Shown one piece after another: positions 56,378-64,000 of a stretch of DNA of 64,000 nucleotides (position 1 is the stretch's first letter; each line of letters starts with the position of its first letter). Position numbers and translations under genes: made by a program. The notes below the pieces were generated by a model. That model was not told the origin of the DNA and did not search any database. It saw nothing but the letters and a program-made list of their open reading frames with translations. The stretch comes from Zoogloea sp. 1C4. Its GTDB lineage: Bacteria; Pseudomonadota; Gammaproteobacteria; Burkholderiales; Rhodocyclaceae. The stretch is taken from NCBI RefSeq assembly GCF_009469605.1, contig NZ_SSXU01000007.1:186001-250000 (forward strand). Reading direction: 5' to 3'.

Positions 56378-56406
56378 TCGACGCGACTGGAATGCCTTGC
56401 TATTGT
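56378..56406 (+). promoter_or_regulatory. Possible sigma-70 promoter of the RRM gene
   Basis: TTCGAC (56378-56383), 17 bases, TATTGT (56401-56406). The region is notably A/T-rich for this genome. Confidence 0.45.
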
Positions 56407-56457
56407 GTGAGTGAGCGACCATCTTCCGGGCCGCCTTTCTCTCATGGAGCGCGTCAA

Positions 56458-56826
56458 TTGGGTACCAAGCTTTACGTAGGCAATCTGCCTTACAGCGTCG
56501 ACAAGGCCCGTCTCGAAGAACTGTTTGGCGAGTACGGCAACGTGACCTCTGCTCAGGTGATCATGGATCGTGAAACCGGCCGCTCAAAAGGCTTTGGTTT
56601 CATTGAGATGGGGTCGGATCAGGAAGCCCAGGGCGCGATTTCCGGTCTGAACGGCAAGAACATCGACGGCCGCAATCTGACCGTCAATGAAGCCCGCCCG
56701 CAGGAGCCCCGTACCGGCGGCTTCGGCGGTCCGCGGCGTGGTCCGGGCAGCGGTGGTCCTGGCGGCGGTGGCCGTCGTGGCCCCGGTGGTGGTGGCTATG
56801 GCGGTGGCGGCGGTGGCCGTTACTGA
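56458..56826 (+). CDS. RNA-binding protein, RRM domain with glycine-rich tail
   Basis: A 122-residue protein. One RRM fills residues 3-80, with RNP2 LYVGNL and RNP1 KGFGFIEM. The tail from about 88 consists of glycine and arginine (GGPRRGPGSGGPGGGG and so on), ending GGRY. Such RRM-Gly proteins are RNA chaperones, often induced by cold. The start is TTG (56458), giving MGTKLYVGN as in close relatives, with GGAG ten bases upstream; no ATG is available at the right place. Confidence 0.93.
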   Translation: MGTKLYVGNLPYSVDKARLEELFGEYGNVTSAQVIMDRETGRSKGFGFIEMGSDQEAQGAISGLNGKNIDGRNLTVNEARPQEPRTGGFGGPRRGPGSGGPGGGGRRGPGGGGYGGGGGGRY

Positions 56827-56861
56827 TCAGGTCGCTTCGATCGGCTGATCGAACAATCAAC

Positions 56862-56885
56862 AAACCCCGCTCCGGCGGGGTTTTG
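56862..56885. terminator. Intrinsic terminator between convergent RRM and recJ genes
   Basis: AACCCCGC-TCCG-GCGGGGTT stem followed by TT, working for both genes. Confidence 0.88.
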
Positions 56886-56905
56886 TGCGTTTACGCGGCC
56901 ATGAT

Positions 56906-58597
56906 TTACGCGGCCTCGAAATGCTCGAGCATCAGCTGGATGCTCGACACCCCGTTGTATTCATTCACCGCCAGCCGGAAGGCCGCGTGGATCGACGGCG
57001 CGGCGGCGTCGGCGTGGTTGAACTGGATCGCCTCGAGCCGGGTGTTGCCCTTCTTGAGCTGCAGCTTGAGGTGCTTGTCCTTCAGCACGCGCTGGTTCTC
57101 GACCCGGAAGACGTCGTCGAAGACCGGCGCGGCGAAGCCCTGGCCCCAGATCTCGCGCTCCAGCAGGCGGGCGGTTTCGAGGTTGTAGAGGCTGTCTTCC
57201 AGCGCGCCGTCGGTCTCGAGGCTGCGGGTGAGGTTGGCCGGGTCGATGAGGCTGGTCACGATGCCCTCGAAGAGCTGCTCGAAGCGCGGCAGGTCGTCTT
57301 CGCGGATGGTGAGGCCGGCGGCCATCGCGTGGCCACCGAACTTGAGCACCAGCCCCGGCGCCTGCTTGGTGACGAGGTCCAGCGCGTCGCGCAGGTGCAG
57401 GCCGGGGATCGAGCGGCCGGAGCCCTTGAGCTCGCCGGGGTTGCCCCGGGCGAAGGCGATGGTCGGGCGGTGGAATTTCTCCTTGATGCGCCCGGCGAGG
57501 ATGCCGATCACGCCCTGGTGCCAGTCGGGCTCGAAGAGCACGAGGCTGGAGCGGGCGCCCGGGTCGATGGCGTCGAGGTTGGCCATCGCGCCTTCCTGCA
57601 TCTCGGCCTCGATGGCGCGGCGCTCGCGGTTGAGCTTGTCGAGCTCCTGGGCGATGTTGAGGGCGCGGCCCATGTCATCGGTGATGAGGCACTCGATGCC
57701 CAGCGACATGTCGGCCAGCCGGCCGGCGGCGTTGAGGCGCGGGCCGAGGGCGAAGCCCATGTCGAAAGTGGTGGCGCGGGCAGCGTCGCGGCCGGCGGCG
57801 GCAAACAGCGCGCGGATGCCCGGCTGCATGCGGTCGGCGCGGATGCGCTGGAGGCCCTGGGCGACCAGGATGCGGTTGTTGTGGTCGAGCTTGACCACGT
57901 CGGCGACGGTGCCGAGGGCGACGAGGTCGAGGAGATCGGCCAGGTTCGGCTCGGCCTTGCCCTCGAAGGCGCCCCGGTCGCGCAGCTCGGCTCGCAGCGC
58001 GAGCATGGTGTAGAACATCACGCCCACGCCGGCCAGGCTCTTGCTGGGGAACTCGCAGCCGGGCTGGTTGGGATTGACGATCACGTCGGCCTCGGGGAGC
58101 TCGTCGCCGGGCAGGTGGTGGTCGGTGATGACGGTGGCGATGCCGTGCTCGCGGGCGGCGGCGACGCCGTCGACGCTGGCGATGCCGTTATCCACGGTGA
58201 TGAGCACGTCCGGCGCCATCGGCGCGGCGAGTTCGACGATGGCCGGGGTGAGGCCGTAGCCGTATTCGAAGCGGTTGGGTACCAGATAGCCGACCTCGGC
58301 CCCGAACATGCGCAGCGCCCGGATGCCCACGGCGCAGGCGGTGGCGCCGTCGCAGTCGTAGTCGGCCACGATGAGCATCCGCGCGCCGGCCTCGATGGCG
58401 TCGGCGAGGAGCTCGGCGGCCTCGCGCACGCCCTTGAGCTGGGCCGGCGGGAGCATGGCCTTGAGGCTGTAGTCCAGCTCGTCCTTGCTCTGGATGCCGC
58501 GGGCGGCGTAGATGCGGGCGAGCAGCGGGTGCGTGCCGGCTTCGATCAGACGGGTGACGGCGCGGGCCGGGGCCGGGCGGGGCAGGATGCGGGTCAT
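56906..58597 (-). CDS. recJ: Single-stranded-DNA-specific 5'-3' exonuclease
   Basis: A 563-residue DHH-family nuclease that works in recombination and mismatch repair. Motifs are VADYDCDGATA near residue 79, VDNGIASVDG, VITDHHLPGDELP (DHH), ARATTFDMGFALGPRLNAAGR, and the DHHA1 motif KFGGHAMAAGLTI. The C-terminal OB-like domain is complete. The ATG overlaps the stop of the upstream RpfE-like gene by four bases (ATGA), so translation is coupled. Confidence 0.96.
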   Translation of the reverse strand: MTRILPRPAPARAVTRLIEAGTHPLLARIYAARGIQSKDELDYSLKAMLPPAQLKGVREAAELLADAIEAGARMLIVADYDCDGATACAVGIRALRMFGAEVGYLVPNRFEYGYGLTPAIVELAAPMAPDVLITVDNGIASVDGVAAAREHGIATVITDHHLPGDELPEADVIVNPNQPGCEFPSKSLAGVGVMFYTMLALRAELRDRGAFEGKAEPNLADLLDLVALGTVADVVKLDHNNRILVAQGLQRIRADRMQPGIRALFAAAGRDAARATTFDMGFALGPRLNAAGRLADMSLGIECLITDDMGRALNIAQELDKLNRERRAIEAEMQEGAMANLDAIDPGARSSLVLFEPDWHQGVIGILAGRIKEKFHRPTIAFARGNPGELKGSGRSIPGLHLRDALDLVTKQAPGLVLKFGGHAMAAGLTIREDDLPRFEQLFEGIVTSLIDPANLTRSLETDGALEDSLYNLETARLLEREIWGQGFAAPVFDDVFRVENQRVLKDKHLKLQLKKGNTRLEAIQFNHADAAAPSIHAAFRLAVNEYNGVSSIQLMLEHFEAA

Positions 58598-59619
58598 GGC
58601 GTGGTGGAGGCGGGTTGCGGCGCCGTGGCGAGCACGGCGGCGAGGGTTTGGGGCTTGCGCCAGAACTTCCACAGGCTGCCGGCCGAGACTTCGAGCTCCA
58701 GGCAGTGCTTGTCGCTGGGGGCGCTGATGGTGAGCGTGCGGATGCGCTTGGCCTTGAGGGCGGCGAGGAGCGGCGCGAACCAGTGCTGCTCGAGCTGCTG
58801 CAGGGCCGCCTGCCAGGCGGCTGCATCCAGATGCAGGGCCGGGCGCTGGAGGCTGCTCACCACCGCGAAGCCGGTGCCGTCGAGGTAGCGCTCGGTGGGC
58901 TCGGGATCGACCCCGGCGAAGCGGGCGAGGCCGCGGGCGAAGGGCGCGTCGGCCTGGATGCGCGGGGCGGGGGCCTGCAGGCGGACATCCGCGGGGCCGG
59001 CGCCCCACAGCCACACGCCGTTGATCACGCGCTGACCGGCGGCTTCGCGGGCGGCGTTGACCGGGTGGTTGTAGAGCCACACCTCCAGCTCGTTCGACAG
59101 GCGCGCCCAGCGGGCGATGTCCTCGCCTTCGGGCATGAACAGCTGCACTGGCCGGCCATTGACATCGGGAAGCGGGTGAAAAAACGGGCGCGGCTCGTCG
59201 GCGAGGGCGACGTACCAGCGGTCGGGCGCGGGCGCCTCGAAGCGGCCGATGTCGGCGAAGGTGTCGTTGAGGCCGGCGATGAGCGTGGCGGTTTCGTCGG
59301 CGGTGATGCCGAGGCCCGAGGCGTCGGCCAGCAGGAGCTTGTCGCGGGAGAAGTGCAGGTGCACCGGGTCGCAGCACAGCCAGTGGGCGTCGGCCGCGGG
59401 CGGGGCTTCGCCAGCGCGGCGCAGGGCGGCGTAGGGCAGGCGGGCATCGGCCGCGCCGAAGCGGGCGGCGAGCCAGGTTTCGGGCGCGACGGCGGGCTGC
59501 CAGCTGGCCTGGGCGTGGCCCAGCAGCGCGGAAAGCGCAGGCAGCGACAGGTCTCCGGCGGCGTGACTGGCACCGCTGCGGGGCCAGGCGAGGCCGGGCA
59601 GGACAAGGTGAAACTGCAT
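58594..59619 (-). CDS. RpfE-like conserved protein
   Basis: A 341-residue cytoplasmic protein with the core HWLCCDPVHLHFSRDKLLL near residue 80, typical of proteins called RpfE or phosphoglycerate-mutase-like. The family is linked to recJ in xanthomonads and betaproteobacteria, as it is here (ATGA overlap). The biochemical role is not established. The start ATG (59619) has AAGG upstream. The frame is open further but without support. Confidence 0.7.
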   Translation of the reverse strand: MQFHLVLPGLAWPRSGASHAAGDLSLPALSALLGHAQASWQPAVAPETWLAARFGAADARLPYAALRRAGEAPPAADAHWLCCDPVHLHFSRDKLLLADASGLGITADETATLIAGLNDTFADIGRFEAPAPDRWYVALADEPRPFFHPLPDVNGRPVQLFMPEGEDIARWARLSNELEVWLYNHPVNAAREAAGQRVINGVWLWGAGPADVRLQAPAPRIQADAPFARGLARFAGVDPEPTERYLDGTGFAVVSSLQRPALHLDAAAWQAALQQLEQHWFAPLLAALKAKRIRTLTISAPSDKHCLELEVSAGSLWKFWRKPQTLAAVLATAPQPASTTP

Positions 59620-59776
59620 GGATGCGACGGCGTGGCGGCCGGGCTGGCGAGCCCGGTCGGGGAATGTAAATTCGGGTGCCGAGTCTAGCACGGGCCGCCC
59701 GCCGGCCGCGCCGTGCTCAAGGACGCGTCGGGCCGCCTCGGGAAGCGGGCTGGGAGTGGCGCGGCCCTGGGGTGGC

Positions 59777-61222
59777 TCAAGGGCTGATGCTGAGGTCGGC
59801 GATGGCCGAGCCGAAGGCCGTGGAGCACTGGCGGGCCTGGGCTGCGCCGAGGTTGCGGGTTTCGGCCCGCTGGCAGGTGAGGCTGGTGTCGCCGCCGAGG
59901 ATTTCGAGGGGCAGGTCGCGCAGGCTGCGGGCGTCGGCCGGCGCCGTCGCCACGTTGCCGGAGCCGCTGAAACCGGCCCGCATGAAGTTGCGCGGGCTGT
60001 CAGTGACCAGCGCCAGCAGGCGGACGTTGCCGCTGCCCATGTCGCGGGCGGCAAGGCTCACGCTCTGGCTGCCGGTGAAGCGCTCGGCGGGGGCGGCGGG
60101 CGAGGGATGGAGCAGCGCGAAGCCGTCGTCCCGGGCTGCAAGCAGGTAGAGCTGCCCGCTCTGGGGGCCGCTCACCGAAACGCGGATCGTCTCGCTGGCG
60201 CGATAGCTGCCGCGCATGCCGCCGACGATGACGTTGCGGCGCTCGCTGCGCTGGGCGTGGATCGCCTGCAGTAGCTTGCGGGGCGAGGTTTGCGTGGTGA
60301 CGGCAAGGCCCGGTGCGGGGGCGATGGAGGGGTTGCCGCCGAGGGTGATGCGTCCGGCGCCGAGGGCGGCCTGGGCGCAGTGGCGCCAGTCTTCGCCGGT
60401 GGCGATGCCGCCGCTGGCGGTGAGCGGTGTGCGGCCGTCGAGGCAGTCGCGCAGCGCCTGGGTGCTGCCGCGGGGGCCGGAGAGCGTCAGGGTGTTGCCG
60501 GCGCCGCCGGCCGATATTGAAGGCGCCGGGCAGCGGCCGTCGCCGGCGTCGGCCACCACCACCAGCTTGTCGGCCTTGCGGGCGAGGCTCTTCAAGAATC
60601 CGGTGAATTCCGGCAGGGGCAGGGCGCCGCCCCCGGCGGTAGGGATGGCGTCGGCGCAGGGCGGGTTGCCGCCGGCGCCGGAGAGGTGGATGAAGGCCCG
60701 GTCGTCGGTGCCGAGGCGTGCGTCGAGGGCGGCCAGGGCGCGGCGCAGGCCGTCGGCGTCGAGCTGCGCGGCGGGTGGCTGCTGGAGGTTGGCGTCCGGC
60801 ACGCCCATCAGGCGGGCGATGGCGGCGGCGGCTTCGCCGTCGGCCCTGGCGCGGGCGGGATCGAGGCTGAGGAGCAGGGCGTGATTGGAGGCGCGGGGTG
60901 TGCTGCGGGGCACGAGGCGGGCGTCGCTGCCGGGGCTGGGCTGACTGGCTCTGGCGGCGGCCGGCGCAGGCGTGTCGAGCTGCAGGCTCTGGCGGGGCAG
61001 CCAGCCGCTGCGGCCGCCGTCGGCTTCGACCCGATACCAGTCGCGGCGCTCGTCGACGATGCGCACCGTGGCAAGGCGATGGACGGCGCCCACGACCGCC
61101 GCGTAGGGGGTTGGATCGGCGCGGAGCTTTTCGGGCGCGGTGAGGGTGGCCGTGTCGGCGGCAAGGCCCGCCATCGAGGCCAGACACAGGGACAGGAAGA
61201 TCGCGGGCTTGCTGAGGCGCAT
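59777..61222 (-). CDS. Exported SH3-like protein with degenerate caspase-like domain
   Basis: A 481-residue secreted protein. Signal peptide 1-21 (SKPAIFLSLCLASMAGLA); bacterial SH3-like domain about 25-85 (LRADPTPYAAVVGAVHRLATVRIVDERRDWYRVEADGGRSGWLP). Residues 113-310 resemble a caspase-type (C14) fold, as in NHALLLSLDPARA and DDRAFIHLSGAGG. However, the usual catalytic His (SGHG) is Ala, and the region that should read D-x-C reads VADAGDGRC. Residues 335-430 look like the DUF4384 type (GQLYLLAARDDGFALLHPSP). The likely state is a non-catalytic binding protein. Single gene, divergent from lolC. Confidence 0.7.
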   Translation of the reverse strand: MRLSKPAIFLSLCLASMAGLAADTATLTAPEKLRADPTPYAAVVGAVHRLATVRIVDERRDWYRVEADGGRSGWLPRQSLQLDTPAPAAARASQPSPGSDARLVPRSTPRASNHALLLSLDPARARADGEAAAAIARLMGVPDANLQQPPAAQLDADGLRRALAALDARLGTDDRAFIHLSGAGGNPPCADAIPTAGGGALPLPEFTGFLKSLARKADKLVVVADAGDGRCPAPSISAGGAGNTLTLSGPRGSTQALRDCLDGRTPLTASGGIATGEDWRHCAQAALGAGRITLGGNPSIAPAPGLAVTTQTSPRKLLQAIHAQRSERRNVIVGGMRGSYRASETIRVSVSGPQSGQLYLLAARDDGFALLHPSPAAPAERFTGSQSVSLAARDMGSGNVRLLALVTDSPRNFMRAGFSGSGNVATAPADARSLRDLPLEILGGDTSLTCQRAETRNLGAAQARQCSTAFGSAIADLSISP

Positions 61223-61410
61223 GACGGCTGGCCGATGATGTTGGGCTGACGGGAGCTTACGGCAGTCGGCGAGGGCTTGGCAAAAGCGACCGGTAGGCGG
61301 CAGCGCACGGCGTCACGGTGGCGGGGCGGATGGCGCCTCTCGTTCAAATCGGATATCTGCGGCACAATGCGCCCCTGCGCCGGGCGCCGGCGTTTCTGGT
61401 TCCATTGCCG

Positions 61411-62664
61411 ATGTCTTATGAATTCCTGGTCGGCCTGCGCTACACCCGCTCCAAGCGGCGGGCGCAGGGCCGCAATCGATTTATCTCCTTCATTTCGCTG
61501 GTCTCGATGCTGGGCATTGCGCTGGGCGTGGCGGCGCTGATCGTCGTGCTGTCGGTGATGAACGGCTTTCAGCGCGAGCTGCGCACGCGCATCCTGGGCG
61601 TGGCTTCTCACGTCCAGGTGAGCGGCTATGACGGCGAGCTTGCCAACTGGCAGCGCATCGCCGACGAGGCGGCGAAGCACCCGCGCGTGCGGGCGGTGGC
61701 GCCTTTCGTGCAGGCCCAGGGCATGCTGTCCTTCGACCAGACCGTGCGCGGCACGCTGGTGCGCGGCATCCTGCCCGACGCCGAGGACAAGGTGGCGGAG
61801 TTTGCCAAGCACATGCGCTTCGGCCAGCTCGACGACCTGCGCGCCGGGGAGTTCGGCATCGTGCTGGGGGCGGATCTGGCCCGGGCGCTGCGGGTGTCCA
61901 CGGGTGAGAAGGTGACGCTGATCGCGCCCCAGGGGCTGGTGACGCCGGCGGCGATCCTGCCGCGGCTCAAGCAGTTCAGGGTGGTGGGTATCTTTGAAGT
62001 GGGGATGTACGAATACGACTCCAGCCTGGCACTGGTGCACCTGCAGGACGCCCAGACGCTGTACCGGATGGAAGACCGGGTGAGCGGCGTGCGCCTCAAG
62101 CTCGACGATCTCTTCGAGGCACCGCGGGTGGCGCGGGAGCTACCGCGCTATCTGGATGCCGACACGATGGTGTCGGACTGGACGCGCAGTCACGCCAACT
62201 TCTTCCGCGCGGTGCAGATCGAGAAGAACGTGATGTTCATCATCCTGCTGCTGATCGTCGCGGTGGCGGCCTTCAACATCGTGTCGACGCTGGTGATGGC
62301 GGTGCAGGACAAGCAGGCCGACATCGCCATCCTGCGCACCCTGGGGGCGAGCCCGGGCTCGATCATGGGCATCTTCGTGATCCAGGGCGCGCTGATCGGC
62401 TTCATCGGGCTCGGTCTGGGTGTGGCGGCTGGCGTGGCGCTGGCGCTCAACATCGACGTGGTGGTGCCGGCCATCGAGCAGTTCTTTGGCGTGCAGTTCC
62501 TGGCCAAGGATGTGTATTACATCTCCGACCTGCCGTCCGAGCTGCTGTGGTCCGACGTGATCGCGATCACCGTGGTGTCCTTCGTGCTGACCCTCGTGGC
62601 GACGCTCTACCCGAGCTGGCGGGCGTCGCGTCTCAACCCGGCGGAGGCCCTGCGCTATGAGTGA
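61411..62664 (+). CDS. lolC: Lipoprotein-releasing ABC transporter permease (LolC/E)
   Basis: A 417-residue inner-membrane protein with the MacB/LolCE layout: TM1 near 27-50 ([27 protein letters not shown]), a periplasmic domain of about 220 residues, and three C-terminal TMs, with the coupling motif [20 protein letters not shown] near 305. It extracts lipoproteins bound for the outer membrane. The start is set by homology ([16 protein letters not shown]); there is no strong ribosome binding site. Only one LolC/E-type gene is present, so the complex is probably a LolF-like homodimer with LolD. Confidence 0.95.
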   Translation: MSYEFLVGLRYTRSKRRAQGRNRFISFISLVSMLGIALGVAALIVVLSVMNGFQRELRTRILGVASHVQVSGYDGELANWQRIADEAAKHPRVRAVAPFVQAQGMLSFDQTVRGTLVRGILPDAEDKVAEFAKHMRFGQLDDLRAGEFGIVLGADLARALRVSTGEKVTLIAPQGLVTPAAILPRLKQFRVVGIFEVGMYEYDSSLALVHLQDAQTLYRMEDRVSGVRLKLDDLFEAPRVARELPRYLDADTMVSDWTRSHANFFRAVQIEKNVMFIILLLIVAVAAFNIVSTLVMAVQDKQADIAILRTLGASPGSIMGIFVIQGALIGFIGLGLGVAAGVALALNIDVVVPAIEQFFGVQFLAKDVYYISDLPSELLWSDVIAITVVSFVLTLVATLYPSWRASRLNPAEALRYE

Positions 62665-63340
62665 TGCCGTGATCGAATGCCGCGGGCTGTCGAAGTCCTT
62701 CCGCGAAGGGGCGGATGCGGTCGAGGTGCTGCGCGGCGTGACCATGTCGGTGGCGCCGGGTGAGCGGGTGGCGGTGGTGGGTTCGTCGGGCTCCGGCAAG
62801 AGCACGCTGCTCCACCTGCTGGGCGGGCTGGACGTGCCGTCGGAGGGTGAGGTGAAGCTGCTGGGTCGGGATTTCTCGACGATCTCGGACGCCGAGCGGG
62901 GCCGCCTGCGCAACGAGTCGCTGGGCTTCATCTACCAGTTCCATCACCTGCTGGCCGAGTTCTCGGCCGTCGAGAACGTGGCGATGCCGCTCTTCGTGCG
63001 GCGCATGCCCAAGGACGAGGCCCTGGACCGGGCCGCCGAAACCCTCAAGGCGGTGGGCCTGGGGCATCGGCTGGATCACACGCCGGGTGAGCTCTCCGGT
63101 GGCGAACGCCAGCGGGCGGCCATCGCCCGGGCGCTGGTGACCAAGCCGGCCTGCGTGCTGGCCGACGAGCCCACCGGCAACCTGGATCGCCAGACCGCCG
63201 AGAAGGTGTTTGCGCTGATGCTGGAGCTCGCCGAACAGCAGGGCACGGGCTTCGTGATCGTCACCCATGATCCGCAACTGGCTGCCCGGGCGAGCCGCGT
63301 GCTGCGTCTGCAGGACGGGGTGCTCGAATACGGTGCGTGA
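62657..63340 (+). CDS. lolD: Lipoprotein-releasing ABC transporter ATP-binding protein
   Basis: A 227-residue ATPase that drives lipoprotein release with LolC. Walker A is GSSGSGKST near residue 42, the Q-loop [17 protein letters not shown], the signature LSGGERQR near 147, Walker [13 protein letters not shown], and the H-loop VTHD. It overlaps lolC by eight bases. The FxYQFHHLL motif is typical for LolD. Confidence 0.97.
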   Translation: MSDAVIECRGLSKSFREGADAVEVLRGVTMSVAPGERVAVVGSSGSGKSTLLHLLGGLDVPSEGEVKLLGRDFSTISDAERGRLRNESLGFIYQFHHLLAEFSAVENVAMPLFVRRMPKDEALDRAAETLKAVGLGHRLDHTPGELSGGERQRAAIARALVTKPACVLADEPTGNLDRQTAEKVFALMLELAEQQGTGFVIVTHDPQLAARASRVLRLQDGVLEYGA

Positions 63341-63512
63341 CCGGTGAGACAGTCGGATGCGAGGTGGAAATCGTGATAGCCCGCCGGCTGGCTGCGCATG
63401 GTTTTTCAGATAACCATTATTTAATTAGGGTTTCTTAAGTTTACGGGCGGGGGTGTCTATATATGCGCACCCGGGCCCGTGGTGGTCCCGGCGGCGATTT
63501 ACCGGAGACACC

Positions 63513-63999
63513 ATGAACGCACTATTCGCCCCCGCGGTTGCTCTGCTCAACCGCATGCGCTACCCCAAGAAATTTGCCCTGCTCGGGGTGATCGCGCTGC
63601 TGGTGATTGGAACCCTGCTGGCCCAGCTTGCCCTGACCCTTCGCGAGAACATCGACTTCGCCGAGAGGGAGGTCGAGGCGCTGGGAGTGGTACCGCGTCT
63701 GCTCAAGGTGATTCAGACGAGCCAGCAGCACCGGGGGCTGTCCTCCGGCCTGCTCAATGGCAACGAAGACATGCGCGCGCCGCTGCAGAAGAAGACCGCC
63801 GACGTGGCGGCCGCCTTCAAGGCTGCAGACGAAGCCTTTGCCGGCATGTCGGCCCGATCGGCCGTCAAACGCTGGCCGGATGCGCGCAAGGACTGGTCGG
63901 CCCTGGAATCGGGCGGCCTGCAGATGAAGCCGCGGGACAACCTGCTTGCCCACACCGCCCTGATCCGCAAGGTCATGCTCACGCTGCATGACCTGGGCG
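63513..63999 (+). CDS. Membrane sensor protein, probably a methyl-accepting chemotaxis protein (partial)
   Basis: The gene runs off the right edge; 162 codons are visible. It begins MNALFAPAVALLNRMRYPKK, then TM1 (ALLGVIALLVIGTLLAQLAL), then a helical periplasmic region with LLKVIQTSQQHRGLSSGLLNG, a pattern common in the nitrate/nitrite-sensing type and four-helix sensor domains of chemoreceptors from Rhodocyclales. CCGGAG lies six bases before the ATG. The signalling part is outside the window, so a histidine kinase or GGDEF protein is also possible. Confidence 0.75.
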   Translation, partial: MNALFAPAVALLNRMRYPKKFALLGVIALLVIGTLLAQLALTLRENIDFAEREVEALGVVPRLLKVIQTSQQHRGLSSGLLNGNEDMRAPLQKKTADVAAAFKAADEAFAGMSARSAVKRWPDARKDWSALESGGLQMKPRDNLLAHTALIRKVMLTLHDLG

Positions 64000-64000
64000 A

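Overview
This window is high-GC DNA from an aerobic or denitrifying, motile Gram-negative bacterium. The gene content (bacterial paaABCDE phenylacetyl-CoA epoxidase, sigma-54 dependent pilA, NnrS and NorE-like proteins, several chemoreceptors, an RpfE-like gene next to recJ, lolCD) fits a betaproteobacterium of the Rhodocyclales/Zoogloeaceae type (Azoarcus/Thauera relatives). This is inference from gene content; no rRNA gene is present.

Layout. 1-7,500: an aerobic phenylacetate degradation cluster (end of paaK, paaJ, a lone branched-chain-type substrate-binding protein, an enoyl-CoA hydratase, paaABCDE), three of whose junctions carry G-rich/C-rich heptamer arms. 7,500-12,100: a Cache chemoreceptor, amtB with a sigma-54 promoter and an NtrC-like site, and a ferredoxin-NADP reductase. 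12,300-18,500: pilA with a near-perfect sigma-54 promoter, a 1238-residue PAP2/spermidine-synthase-like membrane fusion, ampD, and a lytic transglycosylase with a strong promoter and a long leader. 18,500-22,200: aminotransferase, a DsbD/CcdA-like protein with a thioredoxin, a 2H phosphoesterase, a small exported protein. 22,200-33,000: an MdtABC-like RND efflux operon (fusion protein, two permeases, outer-membrane lipoprotein) whose internal junctions are loaded with REP pairs, a 190-bp tandem duplication, 63-bp repeats and a 548-bp palindrome. 33,000-39,200: patatin, TauE-like exporter, chemoreceptor, FMN 2-hydroxyacid oxidase, PKHD hydroxylase. 39,200-46,100: two TonB-dependent receptors, one with its signal peptide out of frame by one base at a C6 tract, and a divergent NMT1-PAS-GGDEF protein. 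46,200-56,900: exported RD-rich protein, NnrS, a large patatin, FmdE-like and DUF pair, LysR regulator with a divergent small protein and aldehyde dehydrogenase, NorE/NorF-like pair, RRM protein. 56,900-64,000: recJ and RpfE-like gene, an SH3/caspase-like exported protein, lolC-lolD, and the start of another chemoreceptor-like protein.

How it works together. The paa genes activate phenylacetate to its CoA thioester, epoxidise it and thiolyse the product to central metabolites. AmtB is wired to nitrogen limitation; NnrS and the NorE/F-like pair point to nitric oxide handling under low oxygen. The Fiu-like receptor, PKHD hydroxylase and hydroxyacid oxidase form an iron-acquisition unit with a Fur-like site.

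The most unusual parts are the repeat-filled efflux operon, where a REP pair appears to have been inserted into the signal peptide of the outer-membrane component and forced a change of start codon; the receptor with a possible phase-variable start; the ten-copy CCCACTA heptamer tract with G-quadruplex potential; and the PAP2/spermidine-synthase fusion directly behind the pilin gene. All positions and motifs were read by eye; no database search was run.
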